A stretch of 64,000 nt of DNA. It comes from an uncultured Clostridia bacterium (GTDB lineage: Bacteria; Bacillota; Clostridia; TANB77; CAG-508). Positions 36,716-43,671 of the stretch are shown here, one piece after another (the stretch's first letter is position 1; each line of letters starts with the position of its first letter). The DNA lies in assembly GCA_934122085.1 (NCBI GenBank), contig CAKOVS010000002.1, positions 1-64,000 of the forward strand, in the 5' to 3' direction. Under the pieces are notes generated by a model. It worked only from the letters and a program-made list of their open reading frames with translations. It did not search any database and was not told the origin of the DNA. Made by a program: the position numbers and the translations under genes.

Positions 36716-37099
36716 CTATTTGAGCTTGCTGAATTTCGTTTTTTTTGCTTCTTTCCATAATATATAAATCTCATGAATTGCAATAAAAATCAAGAATATT
36801 CCAAATAATTTTCTTAATATTCCAACTTCAATATTTACTGAAATAATTGAACCAATTATAGCACCTATAATTCCACAAATTGAAATATAAATTGCCAATT
36901 TTACATTAATATTTTTATTTCTGTAATTTACTATAATTGCTGAAATTGCTGTTGGAATAAAATATATAAGATTTGTTGCTTGTGCAATATGTTGTTCTAA
37001 TCCTGAAAATGTTGTAAGTAAAAATATTAAAATTGTACCTCCACCCATTCCTATTCCACTAAATATTCCAGATAACCCACCAATTAAGATTTGTAACAT
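36716..37099 (-). CDS. Half-size TSUP (TauE/SafE) transporter, subunit 1
   Basis: This 127-residue membrane protein has four hydrophobic segments and the TSUP repeat motif GLSGIFSGIGMGGGTILIFLL at the start. Full TauE/SafE carriers have about 250 residues with two such repeats, so this is one repeat. The adjacent gene supplies another; they probably form a heterodimer exporting or importing sulfite, sulfonate or similar anions. Confidence 0.85.
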   Translation of the reverse strand: MLQILIGGLSGIFSGIGMGGGTILIFLLTTFSGLEQHIAQATNLIYFIPTAISAIIVNYRNKNINVKLAIYISICGIIGAIIGSIISVNIEVGILRKLFGIFLIFIAIHEIYILWKEAKKTKFSKLK

Positions 37100-37154
37100 A
37101 TCTTTCCTCCAATTTAGAACTTCTTAGTCTTACTTTACTCTAATTTCTTCAATT

Positions 37155-37535
37155 TTACAAAACAAATAACATTCTATAAGCATAATATAAAATAAAAATT
37201 GTAAACAAAATTTTCAAAATATAATCTGGTACTTTTTTTAATATTATTGCACCTATATATCCACCAAATATTCCTCCAATTGCACATAATAACCCTGAAT
37301 TCCAATTTATATAATTATTTTTATAGTAGAAAAAACTACTTGCAATTACCATTGCTAACATACAACAAAGTGATGTTGCTCTTGCTTTTTTTGGCTCGAT
37401 ATCTAACATATAAATAAATGCTGGAACAAGTATCATTCCTCCACCAGTTCCAAATAAGCCACATATAATACCTGCTAAACCTCCAATAATAGCAATTTTT
37501 ATATTTAAAGATTGTTTTTTTATTTTTTCTTTCAT
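37155..37535 (-). CDS. Half-size TSUP (TauE/SafE) transporter, subunit 2
   Basis: About 126 residues from the ATG at 37535 (AAGGATAAAAAT upstream); a start at 37571 is possible but has a poorer site. Four hydrophobic segments and GLAGIICGLFGTGGGMILVPAFIYMLDIEPKKARATSL, the TSUP repeat with its conserved basic loop. Both members retain the glycine-rich motif, so neither looks decayed. A family A repeat lies upstream. Confidence 0.83.
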   Translation of the reverse strand: MKEKIKKQSLNIKIAIIGGLAGIICGLFGTGGGMILVPAFIYMLDIEPKKARATSLCCMLAMVIASSFFYYKNNYINWNSGLLCAIGGIFGGYIGAIILKKVPDYILKILFTIFILYYAYRMLFVL

Positions 37536-37585
37536 ATTTTTATCCTTAAAAATCAAATTAAAAATTTTCATTTTTATCTTGCCAT

Positions 37586-37724
37586 TAGAACAAATAAGAA
37601 AAATTGAAAATTTTTCTTTGATTTGTTCTCGCCAGATTTGAGTTTCTGAGCGAAGCGATGAAATCTCAAAGGGCTAGCGATTGTAGCTTTTTATATACTA
37701 GGAAAGTATAACTTTCCTAGTATA
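37586..37724 (-). repeat. Dispersed structured repeat, family A copy 2
   Basis: Hairpins AGAACAAAT...ATTTGTTCT, then GATTTGAG...CTCAAA, then the invariant GGGCTAGCGATTGTAGC, then TATACTAGGAAAGT...ACTTTCCTAGTATA. The outer hairpins differ in sequence from copy 1 but keep pairing, while the middle linker is nearly identical. It lies between rarA (ends 37780) and the TSUP genes, where the last stem may end rarA mRNA. Confidence 0.8.
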
Positions 37725-37779
37725 CAAAATAAAAGATAGAAAATTCTTCTTTTTTCTATCTTTTCCAAATTTTATTATT

Positions 37780-39021
37780 TTATTTAATATTTTCATCTTT
37801 AATATAATATTTTGTTCCCACCATTTTATCTGGTAAATATTGTTGTTCAACCCAATGTCCTTGAAAATCATGTGGATATAAATATCCTTCATTATATCCT
37901 AATTCTCTCATTTTTTCTATTGGTGCATTTCTAATATGCATTGGTATTTCACCAGTGTCTGAGTTTGCAACATCTTCTAATGCTTTGTTAATTCCTAAAT
38001 ATGTTGCATTTGATTTTTTACAATTTGCAACATATACAGCTGCTTCTGCAAGTATTATTCTAGCTTCTGGCATTCCTATCATATTAACAGCTTGCATTGC
38101 AGATGTTGCAATAACAAGTGCTTGTGGGTCAGCTAATCCAACATCTTCTGATGCACAAATCACTATTCTTCTTGCTAAAAATACCGGGTCTTCGCCTCCA
38201 TTTAGTGCTCTTGCTAAATATAATAATGTTGCATCCGGGTCAGATCCTCTCATTGATTTTATAAATGCACTTATATTATCATAATGTGTATCTCCATTTT
38301 TATCAAAAATTGCTTTTCTATTTTGAATACTATTTTTGATAACTTCATCTGTTATATGTATATATCCATCTGAACTCATACTTGTTGTTAATACTGCTAT
38401 TTCTAAACCATTTAAAGCTGTTCTTACATCTCCATTTGATATATCTGCTATTTTTCTTAATGTACTGTCTTCTATTTTTATAGAATATTCTCCAAGTCCA
38501 TCTTTTCTTTCAAGTGCATTTTTTAAAATTTTGTAAATATCTTCTTCTGTTAACGGGTTAAGTTTTATTACCATAGATCTTGAAATTAAAGCTTTATTTA
38601 CTTCAAAATATGGATTTTCTGTTGTTGCTCCTATTAATATTATTGTTCCATTTTCTACATATGGCAAAAGTGCATCTTGTTGTAATTTATTAAATCTATG
38701 AATTTCATCTATAAACAAAATACTTTTTCCAGTTGGATTCATCATATAATTTCTTGTTTCTTCTACAACTCTTTTTATATCTGCTACTCCTGCTGTTACT
38801 GCATTTATTTTATAAAACTTATATTTAGTTGTTTCACTTATTACTTTTGCTAATGATGTTTTTCCACACCCTGGAGGTCCAAATAATATGATACTTGATA
38901 ATCTATCTGCTTTTATTGTTCTATATAACAATTTTCCTGGACCTATTACATGTTCTTGTCCTACATATTCTTCTAATGTTTTTGGTCTCATTCTAAATGC
39001 TAATGGTTCTTTTTCATTCAT
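37780..39021 (-). CDS. rarA: Replication-associated recombination protein RarA/MgsA (AAA+)
   Basis: The start at 39021 (MNEKEPLAFRMRPKTLEEYVGQEHVIG) has AAAAGGA upstream; seven more residues are possible. About 413 residues: Walker A GPPGCGKTSLA, Walker B LFIDEIHRFNKLQQDALLP, sensor 1 GATTENPYFEVN, and the C-terminal tetramerisation domain (NYLGINKALEDV, LYPHDFQGHWVEQQYLPD). It acts at stalled forks. Transcribed alone. Confidence 0.95.
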   Translation of the reverse strand: MNEKEPLAFRMRPKTLEEYVGQEHVIGPGKLLYRTIKADRLSSIILFGPPGCGKTSLAKVISETTKYKFYKINAVTAGVADIKRVVEETRNYMMNPTGKSILFIDEIHRFNKLQQDALLPYVENGTIILIGATTENPYFEVNKALISRSMVIKLNPLTEEDIYKILKNALERKDGLGEYSIKIEDSTLRKIADISNGDVRTALNGLEIAVLTTSMSSDGYIHITDEVIKNSIQNRKAIFDKNGDTHYDNISAFIKSMRGSDPDATLLYLARALNGGEDPVFLARRIVICASEDVGLADPQALVIATSAMQAVNMIGMPEARIILAEAAVYVANCKKSNATYLGINKALEDVANSDTGEIPMHIRNAPIEKMRELGYNEGYLYPHDFQGHWVEQQYLPDKMVGTKYYIKDENIK

Positions 39022-39118
39022 TTTTTCTTTTCCTTTTCTCATATAATCTTTGTAAATTATAAAACTATAACTTCAAAAAGTCAATCTCTTTTTCGAACAT
39101 TTTTTTGTGTATTTTTTC

Positions 39119-39188
39119 TTTACAATTTATGTTAATTATGATATACTATAAATGTACGCAATTTTATCCAGAAACATTATAATGTTTC
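39119..39188 (+). promoter_or_regulatory. Promoter and leader palindrome of the 39210 gene
   Basis: TTTACA (39119-39124), 17 bases, TATACT (39142-39147). A perfect inverted repeat GAAACATTATAATGTTTC (about 39171-39188) lies in the leader before the GGAGG site at 39199. Confidence 0.7.
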
Positions 39189-39209
39189 GACAAAACTTGG
39201 AGGTTTATT

Positions 39210-39605
39210 ATGAAATCTGATGCAATGAACATTCTTACTGACACGAGCTATCTGGCACGGGACATTGCAATCAACGTGATCCGTTCTGAGCATTTTACCC
39301 CGGAAGAATTTACTATCAAGTATGATTTGAGTAAAGGCCTTCCTACACCTGATGATATGAAAGATGATGATTACCCCCTTATTCTCAAAGGAAAATACGA
39401 CAATTATCCATTTGAGCTCCGTGTATTCTGTCTCACAGCAGGCTATAGTGGCACTGGTCCTCATGACATGCTTAAGGTTCTTCGGACCGCAGGTTTCCCT
39501 GTGGACGAAGAGGCAATCTTGACACCTAAGTGGTCTCATAACTGCCAAATTCTTATCAAAGGAAACAAACTTGGAATGAAGGATGCTTGGGATAGCTCTT
39601 TCTAA
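39210..39605 (+). CDS. Unknown 131-residue protein, paralog of 39785-40141, G+C-rich
   Basis: No known family recognised. It shares with the next gene F-x-x-x-E-F-x-I-x-Y, D-x-x-P-L, ELRVF, GYSGTGP, VLRTAGF and an acidic-I-L motif across most of its length. The ATG follows GGAGGTTTATT. The first hundred coding bases hold about 44 percent G+C by hand count, far above its paralog and the window, which points to recent acquisition from another source. It has its own promoter and terminator. It is probably a small soluble alpha/beta protein. Confidence 0.7.
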   Translation: MKSDAMNILTDTSYLARDIAINVIRSEHFTPEEFTIKYDLSKGLPTPDDMKDDDYPLILKGKYDNYPFELRVFCLTAGYSGTGPHDMLKVLRTAGFPVDEEAILTPKWSHNCQILIKGNKLGMKDAWDSSF

Positions 39606-39614
39606 CTCCAAGTG

Positions 39615-39650
39615 TAGACTTACCATTTTTATGGTAAGTCTATTTTTTTA
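39615..39650 (+). terminator. Terminator after the 39210 gene
   Basis: TAGACTTACCAT and ATGGTAAGTCTA form a perfect 12-bp stem with a TTTT loop, followed by T7. Confidence 0.93.
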
Positions 39651-39784
39651 TGCTTTTTGCATATTATTATTTTCATTTTTAATTTTATTTACATTTGTTG
39701 GAAAATATGTTAAAATTTTCTTTGTGCAATATATATTACATTTATAAGATTTTATAAATGACATAAAAATTAGGGGGAAATTTT

Positions 39785-40141
39785 ATGATTATACTTAGCC
39801 TTATATCTGATACAGCTTTAGAATCTAGTAGAAAAACAATTTCTTTCTTTAAATCAGAAAAATTTGAAGCCACAGAATTTCACATCAATTATCCTTTAAA
39901 GAAGTTTCAACCAAAAAGTTCTTTAAAAGTCGACCATTTTCCATTAACAATATCAGGATATATTGAAAATATTCCAATTGAACTTCGGATTTTTCCTATC
40001 TCTATTGGTTATAATGGGTCAGAGCCTATTAGTTTAATCAATGTTTTAAAAACTGCAGGCTTTACTTTTAATGAAGATATCATTTTAAGTAAAAAATATT
40101 CAAAAAACAAAAAAATTGTTTTATCTGGAATTAAAAATTAA
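39785..40141 (+). CDS. Unknown 118-residue protein, paralog of 39210-39605
   Basis: Collinear with the upstream protein (about one third identical by eye): FKSEKFEATEFHINYPLKKF, FPLTISGYIENIPIELRIFP, GYNGSEP, NVLKTAGFTFNEDIIL. Its composition is as AT-rich as the host, so it looks long resident, unlike its neighbour. AGGGGG precedes the ATG, and an inverted repeat CATTTATAA...TTATAAATG lies upstream at about 39738-39759. It has its own terminator. Function unknown. Confidence 0.68.
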   Translation: MIILSLISDTALESSRKTISFFKSEKFEATEFHINYPLKKFQPKSSLKVDHFPLTISGYIENIPIELRIFPISIGYNGSEPISLINVLKTAGFTFNEDIILSKKYSKNKKIVLSGIKN

Positions 40142-40162
40142 TCTATTTTTTCACTCTAACTC

Positions 40163-40200
40163 ATAGACATGCAATTGATTGCATGTCTATTGCTTTTATT
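40163..40200 (+). terminator. Terminator after the 39785 gene
   Basis: ATAGACATGCAAT (40163-40175) and ATTGCATGTCTAT (40178-40190) form a perfect 13-bp stem, followed by TGCTTTTATTTTTA. Confidence 0.9.
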
Positions 40201-40253
40201 TTTATTTTGATATATAATCCTACTATAAATTAACATGAAAGGAAAATATAATT

Positions 40254-40856
40254 ATGTTCGCATATATAAAAGGATCACTTGAAATGAAATCAAGTGGATA
40301 TATTGTTATAGATATTAATGGTTTAGGTTATAAAATTTTTATGTCTCAAAGTAATATTGATACAATTGGAGAGTTACATGATATTGTAAAAGTATTTACA
40401 TATGTAAAAGTTAGAGAAGATGATATAAGTATTTATGGCTTTAAAACTCAAGAACAATTAAAAATGTTTGAATTACTTATTTCTGTTAGTGGTGTTGGAG
40501 CCAAAAGTGCATTAGTAATGCTTTCTTGTATAGAACCTTCTGATTTTGCAATTGCTGTAATCTCTAATGATGTAAAAGTTCTTACAAAAGTTCCTGGAAT
40601 AGGAAATAAATCTGCTCAAAGAATTATTCTTGAATTAAAAGATAAACTAAAAGAAGAACAAATTGAGGAAAAACTTAAAGATTCTTCTAAAAAGCTTAAA
40701 GATAATAGTGAAAATATTAATGAAGCTATTTCTGGTTTAATGGTTTTAGGATATTCTAAAAAAGATATTGAAAAAGTTTTTGAACATCTTGATATTGATA
40801 ATTTATCTATTGAAGATTTAATAAAAAAAGGATTAATCTTATTATCTCAAAAATAA
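40254..40856 (+). CDS. ruvA: Holliday junction helicase subunit RuvA
   Basis: This 200-residue protein has the OB domain (MFAYIKGSLEMKSSGYIVIDINGLGYKI), the HhH acidic domain (SGVGAKSALVMLSCIEP, VPGIGNKSAQRIILELKDKL) and the C-terminal RuvB-binding domain (AISGLMVLGYSKKDIEKVF). It binds four-way junctions and loads RuvB. Unusually ruvB does not follow; the next gene is on the other strand, so RuvB must be encoded elsewhere. Monocistronic. Confidence 0.96.
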   Translation: MFAYIKGSLEMKSSGYIVIDINGLGYKIFMSQSNIDTIGELHDIVKVFTYVKVREDDISIYGFKTQEQLKMFELLISVSGVGAKSALVMLSCIEPSDFAIAVISNDVKVLTKVPGIGNKSAQRIILELKDKLKEEQIEEKLKDSSKKLKDNSENINEAISGLMVLGYSKKDIEKVFEHLDIDNLSIEDLIKKGLILLSQK

Positions 40857-40860
40857 ATAT

Positions 40861-40894
40861 AATAAGGGACTTTTTTAAGCCCCTTATTAGTTTT
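40861..40894. terminator. Shared terminator between ruvA and the convergent 40898 gene
   Basis: AATAAGGG pairs with CCCTTATT around a short loop, with T-rich tracts on both sides, suited to both directions. Confidence 0.75.
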
Positions 40895-40897
40895 ATA

Positions 40898-41758
40898 TTA
40901 TTCACCTGGTTCCATGCCTTCTGATTTTTGATTCTCATCTAGTCCATTTGCTCTCAATACTGCTTGTATAAGCTTATCTTTCTCTCCGCCTTGTCTTGAC
41001 AAATAACTATCTTGTGAACCATTTCTATAGTATTCTCTTAAATCTTCCATTTGAAATAAAATTCCACTTATTTTATTTAAAGTTGTATCTTCATTATTTT
41101 TTCCATTCCAAAATTCTATGATCTCTCCATTAGCCTTTTTTACTACAATTTCTTCATCTGCTAGAGAGTTCTTATTTGAAAATTCAATTGTTATATTTCC
41201 AGCAATTTCTTTTCCATTATTTTTAGCATATTGTTCTTTATAAAATTTCTTTATATATTCTAAAACATCTTCTTTTGAGTCAATACTCTTGATATCTTCA
41301 TTTATTTGTTGTATTTGAGCTTCTCTTTGAGCACTCAAATCATTTTGAGTTTTTATATCACTAATATTTTGATTTGTAATTTGCACATCTTGTCCATTTT
41401 CATCTTGTACCAATAATACTCCATCATCACCTAATCCAACAACTTTAATAGATTCTCTAAATTGATTAGCATCAACTATAACTGATTTTGGATTCTCTTG
41501 TGTAACTCCTTCTATTTTTCCAGAACCTTCTCCTAGCATTTTGCCTGTTGAAAATAAAGTAAATCCTGCTAAAGCTAATGCCCCAGTTTTTATCGCCAAT
41601 CGTGTTCTAAAATCATGTGTAACTTTATGTCTTATTTTTGATTTTTCTTCTTTGGTTAATGGTCTTCCCAATCTATTGGCTTTATCTTGACATCTTCTTA
41701 AATATTCTCCTTTTTTCTGATTCTTTAATCCTTCTAATACTAATAATCCTTTTTTCAT
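40898..41758 (-). CDS. Unknown single-pass membrane protein with basic N-terminus
   Basis: This 286-residue protein has a strongly basic first 55 residues (LRRCQDKANRLGRPLTKEEKSKIRHKVTHDFRTR), a membrane helix at about 58-75 (GALALAGFTLFSTGKML), and an acidic, polar rest with coiled-coil potential around 130-160. An N-in, C-out topology is likely. No family recognised. AAGGAG lies before the ATG. Monocistronic. Confidence 0.6.
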   Translation of the reverse strand: MKKGLLVLEGLKNQKKGEYLRRCQDKANRLGRPLTKEEKSKIRHKVTHDFRTRLAIKTGALALAGFTLFSTGKMLGEGSGKIEGVTQENPKSVIVDANQFRESIKVVGLGDDGVLLVQDENGQDVQITNQNISDIKTQNDLSAQREAQIQQINEDIKSIDSKEDVLEYIKKFYKEQYAKNNGKEIAGNITIEFSNKNSLADEEIVVKKANGEIIEFWNGKNNEDTTLNKISGILFQMEDLREYYRNGSQDSYLSRQGGEKDKLIQAVLRANGLDENQKSEGMEPGE

Positions 41759-41922
41759 AGTAAATCTCCTTAACTTTTGTTAAAACTATTTATATAATAT
41801 CTCATTACAAATTCAAAGTCAATAATTTTTATAAAATTGTATTCTTTTACTCTAATTGGATAGACTAGTTCTGTTAAATTTACTGCTATACTCAAATATA
41901 TTAAATTGAAGGAGTGATTATA

Positions 41923-42174
41923 ATGCATTTATCAGACGCAATAAGAGAAAGAATTAGATTTTATCAAAAGAAAAATGGAATGAGTTTATGGGCATTATAT
42001 AAATCATCAGGTGTTCCTATGTCAACACTAGCAGCTTTTATGAGCAAAAGAACTGAACTAATAAAGTTAGATACATTGCTTCATATATGTGAAGGTTTTA
42101 GAATTACCATAACAGAATTTTTTGAAGATGATATTTTTAAAGAAGTTGAACAAGATAATGATAAAGCTGAGTAA
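41923..42174 (+). CDS. Small Cro/C1-type helix-turn-helix regulator
   Basis: ATG at 41923 is preferred, eight bases after AAGGAG; a GTG three codons earlier overlaps that site. The 83-residue protein is almost entirely an HTH_3-type domain: AIRERIRFYQKKNGMSLWALYKSSGVPMSTLAAFMSKR (recognition helix) and KLDTLLHICEGFRITITEFFE. The acidic tail may be for dimer contact. It is a plausible regulator of neighbours such as the 42313 gene, though separated by a terminator. Confidence 0.82.
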   Translation: MHLSDAIRERIRFYQKKNGMSLWALYKSSGVPMSTLAAFMSKRTELIKLDTLLHICEGFRITITEFFEDDIFKEVEQDNDKAE

Positions 42175-42195
42175 TTAAATTGCTCAGTTTTTTTG
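42166..42195 (+). terminator. Terminator after the HTH regulator
   Basis: CTGAGTAATT and AATTGCTCAG pair (one G-U) around a minimal loop, followed by T7. The left arm includes the end of the gene. Confidence 0.85.
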
Positions 42196-42312
42196 TAATA
42201 TTTTTGTAACATAAACTTAATATTATTGTAATACACTTTTAGAATAAAATATTGTATAATTAATTTGACGAATTTATTATACAAATGTCAAAATAAAGAA
42301 CTGGAGGATACA

Positions 42313-43395
42313 ATGAGCGTTGAATCTGACTTAAGAAAAGATGGAATAAAAGTAGTCGACATATTAGATACAATGGCTGTTAATAGAATAGCTCACAATA
42401 TTGCAACAAAGCTTTGTGAAACATTCCCAGAACTTTGTTTTAATGAATCAGATTTATTTGCAAAACTTGCTAGATTAACAATGTATCGTGCTGAAATGCC
42501 TGAAGGTATGGCTGAAGCAAATTACTTTTATAAAAATACATCTATTTATTTTAATGAAAGAGTTGCTGTTGAAGATTTAGAAGAATTTGCAATTCATGAA
42601 TGTATACACTATATTCAAGAAATTAAAGATAAAAGAAATAATTTAATTCGTATGGGCTTATGTAATTTTGATACATTAAAAATTACAGGTATGGGGTTAA
42701 ATGAAGCTGCAGTACAATACTCAACATCAAAAGTAATTGGCATTCAAAAAGAAGCTGTAAAATATTTTGGAATTTCATTTGAAACAATTAGTCCATCATA
42801 TTATCCACTAGAATGTAATTTGATTGAACAATTAACTTACTTTACTGGTGATAAAATATTATTTGATAGTACATTTACAAGTAATGATAAATTCAAAAAT
42901 TATTTTGTTCAACTTACTTCTAGTAAAACATTTACAGAAATTGAAACTTGTTGTGATCAGATTTTAGAACTTGAGGAAGAAATTTTAAGATTAAATAATA
43001 AATTTAATTCTTTTGATGAAAGATGTAATAAAGTTGATAAAATAGTAGCTAAACAAGATACTTTAAAAAAGAAAATTACTGAAACTTATTTAAAAGCTCA
43101 AGATACTCTTATAAAAGGATATTTTGATAAAGCTTTCAAAAGTATTTCTAATTTAGAGGAACTTGATAATTACAGAAAAAAATTAGATCATTATGGAAAT
43201 TTAATCGGAAGAACTGATGATTATACTTTCTTTGATGACTATTATACTGAAAAAATGTCACAATTAGAACATAAATCTAACGTACTTGAAAATGGTGGCA
43301 TTGAAACAGCTCTAACAATCAAAAAGCCTACAAAAGTTGGTTCTTGGTTTAGAGCATTCCTTAACTTCGTAACAGGAGATAAAATACATAATTAA
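42313..43395 (+). CDS. Putative HExxH zinc metallopeptidase, uncharacterised
   Basis: The start at 42313 (MSVESDLRKDG) has CTGGAGG upstream. The 360-residue protein has EFAIHECIHYIQEIKD (HExxH, about residues 95-110) and downstream GMGLNEAAVQYST, where NExx can give the third, gluzincin-type glutamate. Residues about 215-300 are coiled-coil-like. No signal peptide is seen, so it is likely cytosolic, or membrane-associated through its C-terminus (KVGSWFRAFLNFVTG). Its 3' region carries the unusual motif array (43391-43636). The substrate is unknown. Confidence 0.65.
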   Translation: MSVESDLRKDGIKVVDILDTMAVNRIAHNIATKLCETFPELCFNESDLFAKLARLTMYRAEMPEGMAEANYFYKNTSIYFNERVAVEDLEEFAIHECIHYIQEIKDKRNNLIRMGLCNFDTLKITGMGLNEAAVQYSTSKVIGIQKEAVKYFGISFETISPSYYPLECNLIEQLTYFTGDKILFDSTFTSNDKFKNYFVQLTSSKTFTEIETCCDQILELEEEILRLNNKFNSFDERCNKVDKIVAKQDTLKKKITETYLKAQDTLIKGYFDKAFKSISNLEELDNYRKKLDHYGNLIGRTDDYTFFDDYYTEKMSQLEHKSNVLENGGIETALTIKKPTKVGSWFRAFLNFVTGDKIHN

Positions 43396-43636
43396 CAAAA
43401 GATTTTAATACACAAAAGAAATTTTAAAAAACAAAAGATAAGTTTTTTAACTTTTACTAAAGATTTTTAAAATACCAAAGATAAAGGTACTAAAGAATTA
43501 TAATTTACAAAAGTATTACTTAAGTACATATGATTTTTAAGCTACATATGACTTCACAAAAGATGAAGTTTTACATATGATATTATACTAAAGATAATCA
43601 ATTTTCTACACAAAAAAGATATCCCTATCTTTTTTG
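43391..43636 (+). repeat. Array of about twelve 9-nt motifs (ACWAAAGAT / ACATATGAT) with small hairpins
   Basis: Motif starts are at 43395, 43412, 43431, 43456, 43474, 43489, 43507, 43526, 43544, 43556, 43573 and 43587, spaced 12-25 bases (mean near 18). Several sit in hairpin loops: TTAAAAAAC/GTTTTTTAA (43424-43450, loop AAAAGATAA), ACTTC/GAAGT (43551-43569, loop ACAAAAGAT), TACC/GGTA (43473-43489), ATTAT/ATAAT (43582-43598) and CTTAA/TTAAG (43519-43541). A last 11-bp stem, CAAAAAAGATA/TATCTTTTTTG, lies at 43611-43636. No ORF spans it. Confidence 0.65.
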
Positions 43637-43637
43637 A

Positions 43638-43671
43638 AAAGGACTAGAATACTCTAGTCCTTTATTTTTTT
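43638..43671 (+). terminator. Strong terminator closing the motif array
   Basis: AAAGGACTAGA and TCTAGTCCTTT form a perfect 11-bp stem with an ATAC loop, followed by ATTTTTTT. It overlaps the convergent gene's stop codon at 43662. Confidence 0.92.

Noticed and set aside
39177..39626. 149-codon ORF antisense to the G+C-rich 39210 gene
   Set aside because: No ribosome site. The plus-strand gene has a promoter, GGAGG, a terminator and a paralog next to it; the antisense frame is open only because of the composition.
43391..43636. CRISPR array
   Set aside because: The repeated unit is 9 bases with variable 3-16 base gaps, far below CRISPR repeat and spacer sizes, and no cas genes are near.
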